Shown in pieces: positions 16,084 through 24,528 of a DNA stretch of 64,000 nucleotides. The DNA lies in assembly GCA_021732975.1 (NCBI GenBank), contig JAKFWC010000023.1:372001-436000 (forward strand), read 5' to 3'. Source of the DNA: Planctomycetaceae bacterium. GTDB taxonomy: Bacteria; Planctomycetota; Planctomycetia; Planctomycetales; Planctomycetaceae. Position 1 is the stretch's first letter. Each line of letters starts with the position of its first letter. The notes beneath the pieces were generated by a model, which worked only from the letters and a program-made list of their open reading frames with translations, was not told the DNA's origin and ran no database searches. A program made the position numbers and the translations under genes.

Positions 16084-17619
16084 TTACTTTCCGACATCCA
16101 ACCACACATCACGCAACTGGCCCACGTACCGGCCGCGCGGACCGTTGCCGATCTGCAGTTGGGTGCCGTTTGTCTCCAACGCAAACGCCGCATCGAATGC
16201 GGCGGATTCCGCGACCAACTGGTTGTTGACATACAGCCGGAGTCGATTTCCTGCACGTTCGGCGACGACCGTCTGCCAACCCAATTCCAGTTCTCGGTCG
16301 TACGTCACGCAACCGCCGGTGGACATCGACCAGATTTTCCCCGAGGGCAAGGTCGTGCTGAACAATCGGCCTTGATATGCGGCCATCGTCCACACGCGGC
16401 GATACTTCACATCCGGCGTTTCATCGAGTTGCTTGAGCCGGGTCCAGCGATCTTCGCCATCGAATCGATAGATTTCCGCGAGCGGTAACGATCCTGCGTA
16501 GAAAGCCCCGTTGTGCATTAACATGGCCATCACTTCGAGTTCTTGGCCCAGACGACCGGCGTCGATCCAGGTCTGTTTGTCGCTGAGGCGATAGACGCGA
16601 CCGCTGGGCCAGGTGCCGACGTGCCAGGCTCCGCCGAACGGGGCGAATGAATAAGTTTGCGTGTTGTCTCCGACGACGCCCAAATCCGTCCAGCTCGTGC
16701 CATCGAAGCGGTACACCGCTCCGGAGTCGTAGCTGGTGGCATACAAATCGCCCTGAAAGACGCCCAAGGCATTCACGCGTTTGTTGTTCGGCGTGGGCAA
16801 CGAGGTCCATTTTCCGTCCGATTCGTAACGAAAGAATCCCGCGGGGGCATACAGAGAAGTGGCGTACAGGCGGCCGTCAAAATTGACGAGCGCAGCCACC
16901 GTTTCGGTCGGAGCGAGATTACCCACCAGATCCCACTTCCCCGGCGAGACGAGACGATAAACGCGCCCCCCGAGTGTGTCGTTTTCGGAATTCGGCAGCG
17001 CGGACCCACCGAGACGGTATTTGCCCGTTGCGGCATACAAGTGGCCGCCGAAACTGGCCAGTGCCGTCACACTGTTGGCACCATCGAGACGCCCGTAATC
17101 GATCCATTCTCCCGGCCCAGCGTAGCGATAGACTTTGCCCGCCTGGTCTTTCCCTGGTTCGCAGGTAGCCACAAACAATTCACCGTTGTGAACGCACAGC
17201 GCGAAGCCCAGCAGAGCCGCCCCCGGTCGGCCCTCATCGCAAAATTGCGGTTCCGTATTGGCATCAATGCCGAATTCCAGTTGTCGCCAATTCGGCTGAC
17301 TGCTCGTGCATCCCGTGTTGTTCCGCAGGCCGAGATGAAATCCCGTTCGCTTCGAGCCATCCCAGAGGCTGATCGCGTCGCCAAGATCGTTGCGCGTGTT
17401 ATCGGCTTTGAGGGACAAGCCGATGCGGAAGTCGTGTTTTCCCAGATCGATGTCGCGGATCGCGGATTGGTTGAGAGGCGACACGGCATCGAACGTCTGC
17501 GGCGTGGTTCCAATCAATTTCCGCGCTTGTGGCGACGGAGTGGGCACCGTGGGTTGTGCCGCCAGTACAGTTGTGATCGAAAGGCAGAAACCACAGCATG
17601 CGAGAAGGCGAATGGGCAT
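16084..17619 (-). CDS. Secreted kelch-like propeller protein with C-terminal LamG-like domain
   Basis: The protein has 511 residues. The signal peptide MPIRLLACCGFCLSITTVLA is cleaved near AAQP. An N-terminal part (about 40-130) and the last ~60 residues ('VAERAGNRLRLYVNNQLVAE', 'LQIGNGPRGRYVGQLRDVWL') together look like a split concanavalin/laminin-G fold. The middle (about 135-430) has at least six repeats of 'hALxxFxGxLYAxTxxxGxVYRxxxxGxWxxxG', a kelch/propeller pattern. The role is probably carbohydrate or surface binding outside the cell; no catalytic residues were seen. Its GGAG Shine-Dalgarno overlaps the last codons of truD, so it is translationally coupled to that gene although the functions differ. 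Confidence 0.82.
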   Translation of the reverse strand: MPIRLLACCGFCLSITTVLAAQPTVPTPSPQARKLIGTTPQTFDAVSPLNQSAIRDIDLGKHDFRIGLSLKADNTRNDLGDAISLWDGSKRTGFHLGLRNNTGCTSSQPNWRQLEFGIDANTEPQFCDEGRPGAALLGFALCVHNGELFVATCEPGKDQAGKVYRYAGPGEWIDYGRLDGANSVTALASFGGHLYAATGKYRLGGSALPNSENDTLGGRVYRLVSPGKWDLVGNLAPTETVAALVNFDGRLYATSLYAPAGFFRYESDGKWTSLPTPNNKRVNALGVFQGDLYATSYDSGAVYRFDGTSWTDLGVVGDNTQTYSFAPFGGAWHVGTWPSGRVYRLSDKQTWIDAGRLGQELEVMAMLMHNGAFYAGSLPLAEIYRFDGEDRWTRLKQLDETPDVKYRRVWTMAAYQGRLFSTTLPSGKIWSMSTGGCVTYDRELELGWQTVVAERAGNRLRLYVNNQLVAESAAFDAAFALETNGTQLQIGNGPRGRYVGQLRDVWLDVGK

Positions 17620-17622
17620 AGA

Positions 17623-18738
17623 TTACTCCGCGGGTTCGTCTGATTCATGGTCCGGTTCGGGAAGGACTTCATCTGAGCGCTGAGTGAACTGTCCCCACTC
17701 CTGTAATAGTGTGGTCGCATAGACGCCGGATGGCAACGTAAACTGCAGTCGGAGCGAATCTCCATCCAGAACGGTATGCAGGTCTTGCGGACGGACGAGA
17801 TACGGCCGCCGCGTACCGGAGAGTTCGTCACCGAAACCGATGAATGCGTCCGTCGTCAGCCCGGCCTGCTCCAGAAGGGCTGCTTCGCGCTGGGCAGGCT
17901 CGCCGGTCGGTTGCCGCATCTTGGGGCCGAAGAGCGGACCGGTGGTCACCGTTTCATAGCTGTCAAACCGGGGTTGCTCGATTGCCGCGGTTTCGACATT
18001 GAACTTCCCGCCCGTTGCGACGACCTCCATGACATCGCCGGTGAGCACGGTATCGATCAATCCATCACGTAACCGAGCAGCGAGCGCGAGGTTGAACAAA
18101 TCGGATTGCACGGCCGAAAGTGCGAGTCGAAACAGAAAACGGCGCCGTGAGTAGGGAATGTCGCGTTTGGATTTTCGCCGTGTCAGCAAGTCGAGACCGA
18201 GTTGCAGTGTTTCCCCCGCGTGGCCGAAGCGCTGGTCGCCGAAGTAATTGGGAAATCCGTGTGCGACGATGGTGTCCGCGACCTGCGCGATCACTTCCGG
18301 ATGGGGACGCTCGCCGTTGGAAGTCTGGACATCGCGCAGCCGAATGTCGAAGCGATTGCCACGCAGATGCCCAGTCTTGAGTTTGTTGGTGTGCCGCTCG
18401 GCCCGCAGCACGTGGATGCGGTCGGTGTCGATCTGGGCTACACCTTCCTGCAATTTGGCGGGGACGGAGAGCCATTGCCGCGTCACCGCCCGTCGGTCTT
18501 TCATCCCCGCGACGCCGACATCGCGGGGCGGCATATCCAGCACACGAGCCACATGCCGAACCAGTTGCTCGGCAGGAACATCCCGTTTTTCGATCCAGAG
18601 AAAGAGATGTTCGCCTTCGCCGTTCAGTTCATATGCCGGGATTTCCTCGACGGCAAAATCTTCCGGTTCCGCTTTCAAGCGTCCGGTCAGTAGCGGCGCG
18701 GTCGCGCAACGGCGGGGCAAATCAATCGAAGTCGACAT
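17623..18738 (-). CDS. truD: tRNA pseudouridine(13) synthase
   Basis: TruD makes pseudouridine at position 13 of tRNA. The protein has 371 residues from the chosen ATG, near the usual ~350. Family signatures: N-terminal 'LKAEPEDFAVEEIPAYELNG EGEHLFLWIEKRD', the catalytic 'GVAGMKDRRAVTRQWLSVPA' with the active-site Asp after GMK, and 'GFPNYFGDQRFGHAGETLQL' in the TRUD insertion region. The C-terminal part has 'LEQAGLTTDAFIGFGDELSG TRRPYLVRPQDL'. An ATG at 18780 would add 14 residues without family support. The last codons overlap the ribosome-binding site of the secreted propeller gene behind it. Confidence 0.94.
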   Translation of the reverse strand: MSTSIDLPRRCATAPLLTGRLKAEPEDFAVEEIPAYELNGEGEHLFLWIEKRDVPAEQLVRHVARVLDMPPRDVGVAGMKDRRAVTRQWLSVPAKLQEGVAQIDTDRIHVLRAERHTNKLKTGHLRGNRFDIRLRDVQTSNGERPHPEVIAQVADTIVAHGFPNYFGDQRFGHAGETLQLGLDLLTRRKSKRDIPYSRRRFLFRLALSAVQSDLFNLALAARLRDGLIDTVLTGDVMEVVATGGKFNVETAAIEQPRFDSYETVTTGPLFGPKMRQPTGEPAQREAALLEQAGLTTDAFIGFGDELSGTRRPYLVRPQDLHTVLDGDSLRLQFTLPSGVYATTLLQEWGQFTQRSDEVLPEPDHESDEPAE

Positions 18739-19038
18739 CGGTAGGGTCACATCCTGCAAAGTTGCCGCCCACCATACCATGCCGGGGGAACGCGCTCACC
18801 ATGGATGTCGTGCCTGTTCCTGGTGGCCCGGCGATGTGACATAACCGGCTCATTCCGTATGGTCAGACGGAGGATTCACCTCCATGGCGGATGTGGAATT
18901 GGCCTAACTCACCCTGCCGCTTGGTGTCTTTCCCGGCAGACACCGAATTCGCGACCTAGACTTTTCCTGTAGACACCCGCGGGCCGCGCTGAAATTGGTT
19001 TCGGACAACGATATTTGCCTTTATCACGGTCATCGGTG

Positions 19039-20028
19039 ATGAATATTCAGACGGTCTTTGAAGCAAAAAGAGCTCTCGATCCAGGATGGCAATGCGGAAT
19101 TCCGGCAACAACTCCCCTGCGTGATTTACGGGCACACATCAGCAATCTCGATGTTCGTTACGCTCTTGTCGAAAACGAGAACGGTGTCATCGGTGGTATC
19201 GTCGATCTGCAGCGCGTCTACGAATTGCTCAACGCCGATAATCCCATCGAACGGGCGCGATGGCAGGATGTGCCCGTGGGGAGCATTGCGGAAGTCCTCG
19301 TCCCCTGCGCCGACGCGCCCGAGCGGACTGCGCGCGAAGCCGGTGGGGCGGCCTTTACCACTGTGAATGACGAGATTGGAACCGCCGCGGTGGTGGTGGA
19401 CGGTGAGACGTTCGTCAACTGGAACCGCATCAACGCGGCCTTCATGCAGAATCATCTCGACCCGGTGACGCAGATTCCCGGTCGGCAATCGTTCAATCGA
19501 CGTTTGAATGAAGAGGTTGGACGTGCCGCCAGGGGCGAACAATCGTTAGCGGTCTTACTGATCGATCTCGACCACTTTAAAGCTGTGAACGATCTGCACG
19601 GTCATCGCACCGGGGATGCCTTATTGCGAACGGTGGCCGAAAGCCTCCGGCGTGCAGTACGATCGTACGACTTCGTGGCTCGATTCGGCGGCGACGAATT
19701 CGCCGTGCTCTGCAACGGTTGCGGGCCGGATAACATCCACCTGCCGGTGGCGCGGCTGCGGGATTCGGTCGATCGACAACTTCATTTGTTTACGCCGACG
19801 TGCGTCGATGTGACGTTGTCGATTGGAGCCACGGTGCTCATGCACATCGACGAAGCCTGCTGTTCGGAGACCATTGTCGAGCAGGCCGATATCTGTCTGT
19901 ATCATGCCAAGCGTGGTGGGCGGGCCACTGCGTTTTTTGTGGAGTTGGATCGGTTCGCGCGGCCGAAATCGCCGCCACGTGAATTGATCATTCCGCGGCC
20001 ATCAACGGTGGTCGTCGTGAATGAATAA
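19039..20028 (+). CDS. Diguanylate cyclase (GGDEF) with a CBS-like N-terminal region
   Basis: The protein has 329 residues. Residues about 10-135 contain strand-helix units like a CBS pair ('NLDVRYALVENENGVIGGIV DLQRVYELL', 'IGTAAVVVDGETFVNWNRIN'), a possible nucleotide sensor. Residues about 145-305 are a full GGDEF domain: 'LDPVTQIPGRQSFNRRLNEE', 'LLIDLDHFKAVNDLHGHRTG' and RFGGDEFAVL. The sequence R-S-Y-D five residues before GGDEF matches the RxxD inhibitory site, so product inhibition by c-di-GMP is expected. No membrane segment. The start is the ATG at 19039; an in-frame TTG at 19015 is less likely. It is the second c-di-GMP protein here, and unlike the one at 1799 its motifs are intact. 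Confidence 0.92.
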   Translation: MNIQTVFEAKRALDPGWQCGIPATTPLRDLRAHISNLDVRYALVENENGVIGGIVDLQRVYELLNADNPIERARWQDVPVGSIAEVLVPCADAPERTAREAGGAAFTTVNDEIGTAAVVVDGETFVNWNRINAAFMQNHLDPVTQIPGRQSFNRRLNEEVGRAARGEQSLAVLLIDLDHFKAVNDLHGHRTGDALLRTVAESLRRAVRSYDFVARFGGDEFAVLCNGCGPDNIHLPVARLRDSVDRQLHLFTPTCVDVTLSIGATVLMHIDEACCSETIVEQADICLYHAKRGGRATAFFVELDRFARPKSPPRELIIPRPSTVVVVNE

Positions 20029-20053
20029 GCCCAGCCATAAGTATGGCTGGGCT
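20028..20053. terminator. Terminator hairpin, CCCAGCCAT family
   Basis: The arms AGCCCAGCCAT / ATGGCTGGGCT are perfect (11 bp) with loop AAGT, beginning on the last base of the GGDEF stop codon. The convergent fusion-protein gene stops 29 bases further on. The same core is repeated at 63938. Confidence 0.75.
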
Positions 20054-20081
20054 TCTCGACGCATTCATTATTGAACGGAAA

Positions 20082-21806
20082 TTACGGGCGGCGCGGGCTG
20101 ACCGGCGGGCGCCTGGGGGTGACCGGCTCGGTCGCGGTCGTTGGGATCAGCGCTTCGGAACGAGTCAACGCCGTGTCGCGAGCAGCAGGAGTAGCTGAGG
20201 CCCCACCGACATCATCCATCAGGTAACCGAGCAACTTGGAGCTCGCCTGATTGACGACTACCACGCGACTCGGAGCCGTCGAGTTCTTCGGCCGCACGAT
20301 GACGATGATCTCGGCGTCGGGCGATTGTTCGATGGCGGTTCGCAAATTTTCGCCGGGCGATGACATGACTCCGGCAGACTGCGCCGCTTCCGCCATCGAT
20401 TCGGCAAACTGATCTTGCGCGGTGGGTAACGGTACCGACTTCGGCGTCACCGCGGGTGGAGCTGTTTCGACAAGCGTGGCATCGACGACAGGAGCTCCGC
20501 CAGACACCACGTGTCCGTAACCGGCAGCTTCGAGAATGGCATAAATGGGCTTGAGTGCCGTATACACCCCGCGGCGATTGTCCGGATCGGCGGCGATGCA
20601 GACCCCGATGACATGGTTGCCGCGGAAGAGCCCGCCCCCGGAGCGTCCTTGCACCGGCAACCCCGTGCATTCGATGTTGTCCGGTCCGTCGTAGCGATTG
20701 ACCGCCGTTATTGCGAGTTCTTCTTTTGAAGGCAACTCGCCACCACCGCAGCCGACGCTCACCACTTTTTCCCCGGTCGTCGGGGGGGCATCGAGTGCCG
20801 CCAGATTGACCGAAGACAACGCCGCATCCGAGTTGATCAGCACAAGGCCGACATCAGACGCCAGGTCGTACTTCACCACCTTGCCGATGTATTTCTCCGG
20901 CCGCCGGTCGGCATCGAACACATCGACTTCGACAACGCCTTCCTTCTCGACATTCCGGAAGATATGTCCGCAGGTGAGAATCAGCGCTTGGCCGGCACGG
21001 ATGGAGATGATTGTTCCCGAGCCGAAGTTGATGCCACTGAGATCTTTCACGCGGAGTCGGACACTGGCCGACATGGGATCGTGCGGCTTCACGGCGGCAA
21101 AACGATCGGCGTCGACGTTCTGACCGCGCGCCACGGCGGGTGTTTGCAGCTTCTCCTTCTCTTTGCTGCGGCTAAAGAGCGGTAACCCGAATCGCGGCGT
21201 CAATTTCTCTTTGACCGGTTGGGTTGGAGCGACAGCAACCGATTCCCCCAACGAAGATTGCGCCGCACCCAGATCGACGGGAACGCTCGCCCCACCGTTG
21301 CTGCCGCGGTCGGCGACCTTGGTTTCCGGTTGACGACGGCGGGCCTGCTCGGCGAGTTCGCGTTCCCATTCGGGAATCTGCTGGACCATGCGGCGAAGTT
21401 GCGCTTCGGAGGTCGCTCCGGTTTGCCGCATTACTTCGCGGCCATTGACCAGCAGCACAAACGTGGGCATGGCGGTGACGCCAAATCGTTCGGCGACGGC
21501 CCGTTCGCGATCCACGTCAATTTTGCGAACCGGGTAACCCTGTTCAGCCAGCTTGTCGACGATCGGGCTCATCTGCTGGCACGGACCACACCAAGTCGCG
21601 GTGAAGTCGAGTAGAACCGTGTCCGGCAGGGACTGGTTCGCACGAGCGGAGGCGGCTCCGGCTGCGAGACGACTGGTGGGAGTCGCCAATGCGACGAGCG
21701 TCCCCCCGGCAACAACACAGCCCAGGCACACCATCGCGCGGCCCAACAGGTCACCCCAATTCAGCGGTGACGATGACGCCGGCGCAGACTCTGAGAATCG
21801 GTGCAT
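20082..21806 (-). CDS. Membrane-anchored thioredoxin-trypsin-like protease fusion
   Basis: The protein has 574 residues. An N-terminal signal-anchor lies at about 18-45 ('LLGRAMVCLGCVVAGGTLVALA'). Residues about 60-160 are a thioredoxin domain with WCGPC ('LLDFTATWCGPCQQMSPIVD') and the cis-Pro region 'FGVTAMPTFVLLVNG'. After a low-complexity linker, residues about 250-430 form a chymotrypsin-like serine protease: His in 'ALILTCGHIF', Asp in 'YDLASDVGLVLIN', Ser in 'GLPVQGRSGGGLFRGN'. The C-terminal ~140 residues are Ala/Pro/Ser-rich, disordered-looking and contain 'EIIVIVRPKN'. The layout suggests an envelope protein that can reshuffle disulfides and cut proteins, perhaps a quality-control factor. 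AAGGAGG lies 8 bases before the ATG. Confidence 0.88.
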   Translation of the reverse strand: MHRFSESAPASSSPLNWGDLLGRAMVCLGCVVAGGTLVALATPTSRLAAGAASARANQSLPDTVLLDFTATWCGPCQQMSPIVDKLAEQGYPVRKIDVDRERAVAERFGVTAMPTFVLLVNGREVMRQTGATSEAQLRRMVQQIPEWERELAEQARRRQPETKVADRGSNGGASVPVDLGAAQSSLGESVAVAPTQPVKEKLTPRFGLPLFSRSKEKEKLQTPAVARGQNVDADRFAAVKPHDPMSASVRLRVKDLSGINFGSGTIISIRAGQALILTCGHIFRNVEKEGVVEVDVFDADRRPEKYIGKVVKYDLASDVGLVLINSDAALSSVNLAALDAPPTTGEKVVSVGCGGGELPSKEELAITAVNRYDGPDNIECTGLPVQGRSGGGLFRGNHVIGVCIAADPDNRRGVYTALKPIYAILEAAGYGHVVSGGAPVVDATLVETAPPAVTPKSVPLPTAQDQFAESMAEAAQSAGVMSSPGENLRTAIEQSPDAEIIVIVRPKNSTAPSRVVVVNQASSKLLGYLMDDVGGASATPAARDTALTRSEALIPTTATEPVTPRRPPVSPRRP

Positions 21807-22132
21807 CGACTCGGCCTCCTTGCCTCGGATTGCACGAATTACAAACTTTGACTGCAGAACTTGCAGTTTTTACCAGAATGAAACCAACAACCATCCATGG
21901 CCGTCGCTGTCATCGCGGCTTGAACTGCTTGTCAGGAAACGAATTGCGTCGTTGCAAGACAGGTCGCTCCGCACCGGCGACGAGAACCGCCGCCGGTGTC
22001 GAAAGACTTTCCTATGCACCACGCATGCCACACCGGCATTTTCTGCCGATAGTTGTAAACCGCGAGATTTTCCGTCGTGCGGTTTTGCGCCTCGCACAGA
22101 TCCCACCGCGTGATCACAACCTGAGCGCAGTT
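21807..22132. other. Gene-free stretch upstream of the thioredoxin-protease gene
   Basis: The near part should hold the promoter of the fusion gene; CTGCAGAACTTGCAG (21853-21867) has 5-bp palindromic arms and could be a binding site. Short frames here have no motif. A dispersed repeat is listed separately at 22075-22113. Confidence 0.4.
22075..22113. repeat. Dispersed repeat with core GCGGTTTTGCGCC, copy 1
   Basis: The plus strand carries GTGCGGTTTTGCGCCTCG followed by CACAGATCCCACCGCG. Related copies are at 29470-29505 and (inverted) 49195-49230. Confidence 0.5.
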
Positions 22133-22153
22133 CCCCCGGTCATTGACCGGGGG
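22133..22153 (-). terminator. Perfect hairpin downstream of the DUF1080 gene
   Basis: CCCCCGGTCA and TGACCGGGGG are perfect 10-bp arms around a single T (a small loop of the CATTG kind), 10 bases beyond the stop codon. Confidence 0.6.
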
Positions 22154-22162
22154 CTAAGACGA

Positions 22163-22891
22163 CTATTCCAGCGCCTTCACGCGGATGTTCTTGAACTCCA
22201 CCCACATCGGCTTCCCGGCGTGAAGTTGCAGTGCGAGGATGCCTTCCGACAGCGCCCGCTTGGCATCGTTGTCGGTGAAGTCAAGAATGAGTTGCCCGTT
22301 CAGATAATGCTGGATGCGGTTCCCCTTCCCGCGAATCACCACATCGTTCCAGTCGTCGAGTTTGAACAGCTTGGCAAAGCCCGCTTCGTCGATCAGCGTC
22401 TCATTGACGGTCTTCTTGCCTTCGGTGTCGGAGACCGCCCGCTCACCGACGAGGCACACGCGCCCGCGGCTGCCCCCTTCGTCGTAGATGAAGCTGGACG
22501 TGTTCGGGAACTTGATTTCATTGCGGAGCTCGTGCTGATAACCGCGCACCACCCATTCATTGCCCACTTTTTCGGTGATGTGTTTCGAGCGGTATTGAAT
22601 GCCGGAATTGTTGGTCGCGTTGCAGCGGAAGGTGAGCCGCAGGTCGAAGTCCTTGAGGACGCCGTCCTTCCAGATGATGAACGTGTTCCCCTTAGTGGGA
22701 TTTTCCGCGGTGGTTTCGCCGTGGATGACGCCGTCCTTCACGCTCCATAAGCGGGGATCACCGCTCCAGCCGGTAAGATCCTTGCCGTTGAAGATCGACT
22801 GCATCCCCTCCGGTTCGGCGGGCACCGTCTCGACGGCGTACGACCATTGGGGCAGGGCCAACGCAGCAGCAACAAACAGGGCTCGGAGCAT
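22163..22891 (-). CDS. Secreted DUF1080 (3-keto-disaccharide hydrolase-type) protein
   Basis: The protein has 242 residues. The signal peptide MLRALFVAAALALPQWSYAV is followed by one DUF1080 domain of concanavalin-like beta-sandwich type: 'MQSIFNGKDLTGWSGDPRLW SVKDGVIHGET', 'FRCNATNNSGIQYRSK', 'LDDWNDVVIRGKGNRIQHYL NGQLILDFTD' and the closing 'LQLHAGKPMWVEFKNIRVK'. Members cleave glycosidic bonds of 3-keto sugars or bind glycans, and planctomycetes have large numbers of them. Activity here is inferred from family only. It lies in a run of secreted catabolic-type genes on the same strand (22.1-29.4 kb). Confidence 0.9.
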   Translation of the reverse strand: MLRALFVAAALALPQWSYAVETVPAEPEGMQSIFNGKDLTGWSGDPRLWSVKDGVIHGETTAENPTKGNTFIIWKDGVLKDFDLRLTFRCNATNNSGIQYRSKHITEKVGNEWVVRGYQHELRNEIKFPNTSSFIYDEGGSRGRVCLVGERAVSDTEGKKTVNETLIDEAGFAKLFKLDDWNDVVIRGKGNRIQHYLNGQLILDFTDNDAKRALSEGILALQLHAGKPMWVEFKNIRVKALE

Positions 22892-22928
22892 GGTGAAGTC
22901 TCAAAGGAAGTCAAGAGTCGAAAGGAAG

Positions 22929-22950
22929 CCCAGGGATTGCCATCCCTGGG
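22929..22950. terminator. Terminator hairpin, CCCAGGGAT family
   Basis: CCCAGGGAT and ATCCCTGGG (9 bp, perfect) flank TGCC, 17 bases beyond the stop codon of the PQQ-propeller gene and before the DUF1080 start. Confidence 0.7.
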
Positions 22951-22966
22951 ACGTTTGAAATTCAGA

Positions 22967-24259
22967 TTACTTCGCCGCGATGTCGTACACCATCAAATGA
23001 TTCTGTTCGCGGAGATAGAGCTTGCCATCGACGACCACGGGATGCGACCAGCCTTCCCGTTCAATGATCTCGGGCTTGAACGTTCCCTTGAGACGGAAGC
23101 CGCTCGGCGTCGCTTCGATGAGCGCCACCTGTCCGCTTTGATAGCGGAAGACGAGATGTCCATCGACATACGTGATTCCCGCAGAACCGTTGCCGATGTC
23201 TCGGCTTTCTTTCGAGGCTTCCCACACGGTTTTGCCGGTGGCGAGGTCCACGCAGACCGGAAAGCCCTTGTTGTGTCCGTGTCCGAAGTAAACGTGATCG
23301 CCGACGAGGACCATGCCGCCGTGGTGGTTTTGCAGTTCGTTGCTGCGATGATAATAGACTTCTTCCGCCGTTACGCCGTCACCGCTCTTCGAGAGCTTCA
23401 AGAGCGCGGATCCGCCGTCGCCGTAACCACTGGATGTGAAAACATAATCTCCGGTGACGAGGCATGTCGGAATGTTCGCCGTGACGTTGGCGACTTTGTT
23501 GTAAGACCAGAGATGCTGGCCGTCCCCGGCGCGGACGCCGACGGCGCCACGGCCAACCAGCGTGACATACTGCTTTACTCCAGCGGCTTCGCTGACGACG
23601 ATCGACGAGTACCCCGCCCCCGGCTTGCCCGCTTCGCCTTCGTCTGGCACGGCGGCTTTCCACACGACTTTGCCGTCTGCTTTGTTGAGGCAGACAATCA
23701 ACGCGTCTTTCCCCCCCGGTGTGCAGAGGACGTGGTCGTCGTCCACCAGGGGTGATTCCGAGAAGCCCCAGCCGGACATCATCCGGCCGCCCCATTCCTT
23801 GAAGTTGTGTTGCCAGAGCACTTCGCCGCTAGCTGCTTTGAGGCAGGCAATCCCCCCGTTCGAAGACACGGCGTAGAGACGATCACCGTCAATTGTTGGC
23901 GTGCAGCGCGAACCATCGTAACCGTGTTTGGGAACCTGGTCGGTGATCGACTTCTTCCAGAGCACCTTCTGATTCTTCAGATCGACAGCGATCACATTTT
24001 GACCATCGGGATGGTTGCCCGTGGTGTAGAGCCGATCTCCTTGAATCGACACACTGGCATAACCGCCGCCCAGCCCATCGATCTTCCATAGCAGTTTAGG
24101 CGGTGCGGCATTCCAGTCGGTGTTGATCCCCTTGAAACTGCTTTTGTTTTCTCGGCCGGGACCGCGCCACTGCGGCCAGTCGCCTTTGGGAGCCGCCCCC
24201 ATCGCTACGGCCGTCGACACACACAGGCAGACCGAGAACGGCAGGCACCATCGACGCAT
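22967..24259 (-). CDS. Secreted PQQ-like beta-propeller protein (430 aa)
   Basis: The chosen start gives the signal peptide MRRWCLPFSVCLCVSTAVAM, cleaved near GAAPKGDWPQWRGPGREN; the 'DWPQWRGP' opening is typical of planctomycete PQQ-like propellers. Blades recur as 'VIAVDLKNQKVLWKKSITDQ', 'GIACLKAASGEVLWQHNFK', 'LIVCLNKADGKVVWKAAVP' and 'PVCVDLATGKTVWEASKES'. The length fits one eight-bladed propeller. The PQQ ligand residues of true quinoprotein dehydrogenases were not recognised, so an enzyme role is not shown. A longer frame to 24406 adds 49 Arg/Cys-rich residues without a signal peptide and was rejected. Confidence 0.88.
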   Translation of the reverse strand: MRRWCLPFSVCLCVSTAVAMGAAPKGDWPQWRGPGRENKSSFKGINTDWNAAPPKLLWKIDGLGGGYASVSIQGDRLYTTGNHPDGQNVIAVDLKNQKVLWKKSITDQVPKHGYDGSRCTPTIDGDRLYAVSSNGGIACLKAASGEVLWQHNFKEWGGRMMSGWGFSESPLVDDDHVLCTPGGKDALIVCLNKADGKVVWKAAVPDEGEAGKPGAGYSSIVVSEAAGVKQYVTLVGRGAVGVRAGDGQHLWSYNKVANVTANIPTCLVTGDYVFTSSGYGDGGSALLKLSKSGDGVTAEEVYYHRSNELQNHHGGMVLVGDHVYFGHGHNKGFPVCVDLATGKTVWEASKESRDIGNGSAGITYVDGHLVFRYQSGQVALIEATPSGFRLKGTFKPEIIEREGWSHPVVVDGKLYLREQNHLMVYDIAAK

Positions 24260-24419
24260 GGCAGGCACTTTCCAACGAACACGAGAATTTAGGCGGGGGC
24301 GAACGGCGGGCAGGATTCCAGCGCAGGAACAACCGGCACGGCAGCGCACACGGACGCCCGGAATTATACGTCCGCCGCGGAAACGAGGGCAATCGTCCGG
24401 CGGCATCCAATGCCATATC

Positions 24420-24522
24420 GTAGGGCAGGCTCCCGCCTGCCATCAAATGGGAAGTCGCCGGTTACGATTCGTGTGAAACATGCCTCACGGGTGCTGGGGT
24501 GGCAGGCGGGAACCTGCCCTAC
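24420..24522. repeat. Inverted repeat with GTAGGGCAGGCTCCCGCCTG arms
   Basis: The 23-base left arm (24420-24442) and right arm (24500-24522) match at 22 of 23 positions when reverse-complemented. Between them are 57 bases. The element ends 6 bases beyond the trmB stop codon. Confidence 0.8.
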
Positions 24523-24528
24523 AACGCA

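Noticed and set aside
16657-17643. Plus-strand frame of 328 codons opposite the kelch-like propeller
   Set aside because: The minus strand has a signal peptide, internal repeats and a Shine-Dalgarno; the opposite frame has none of these.
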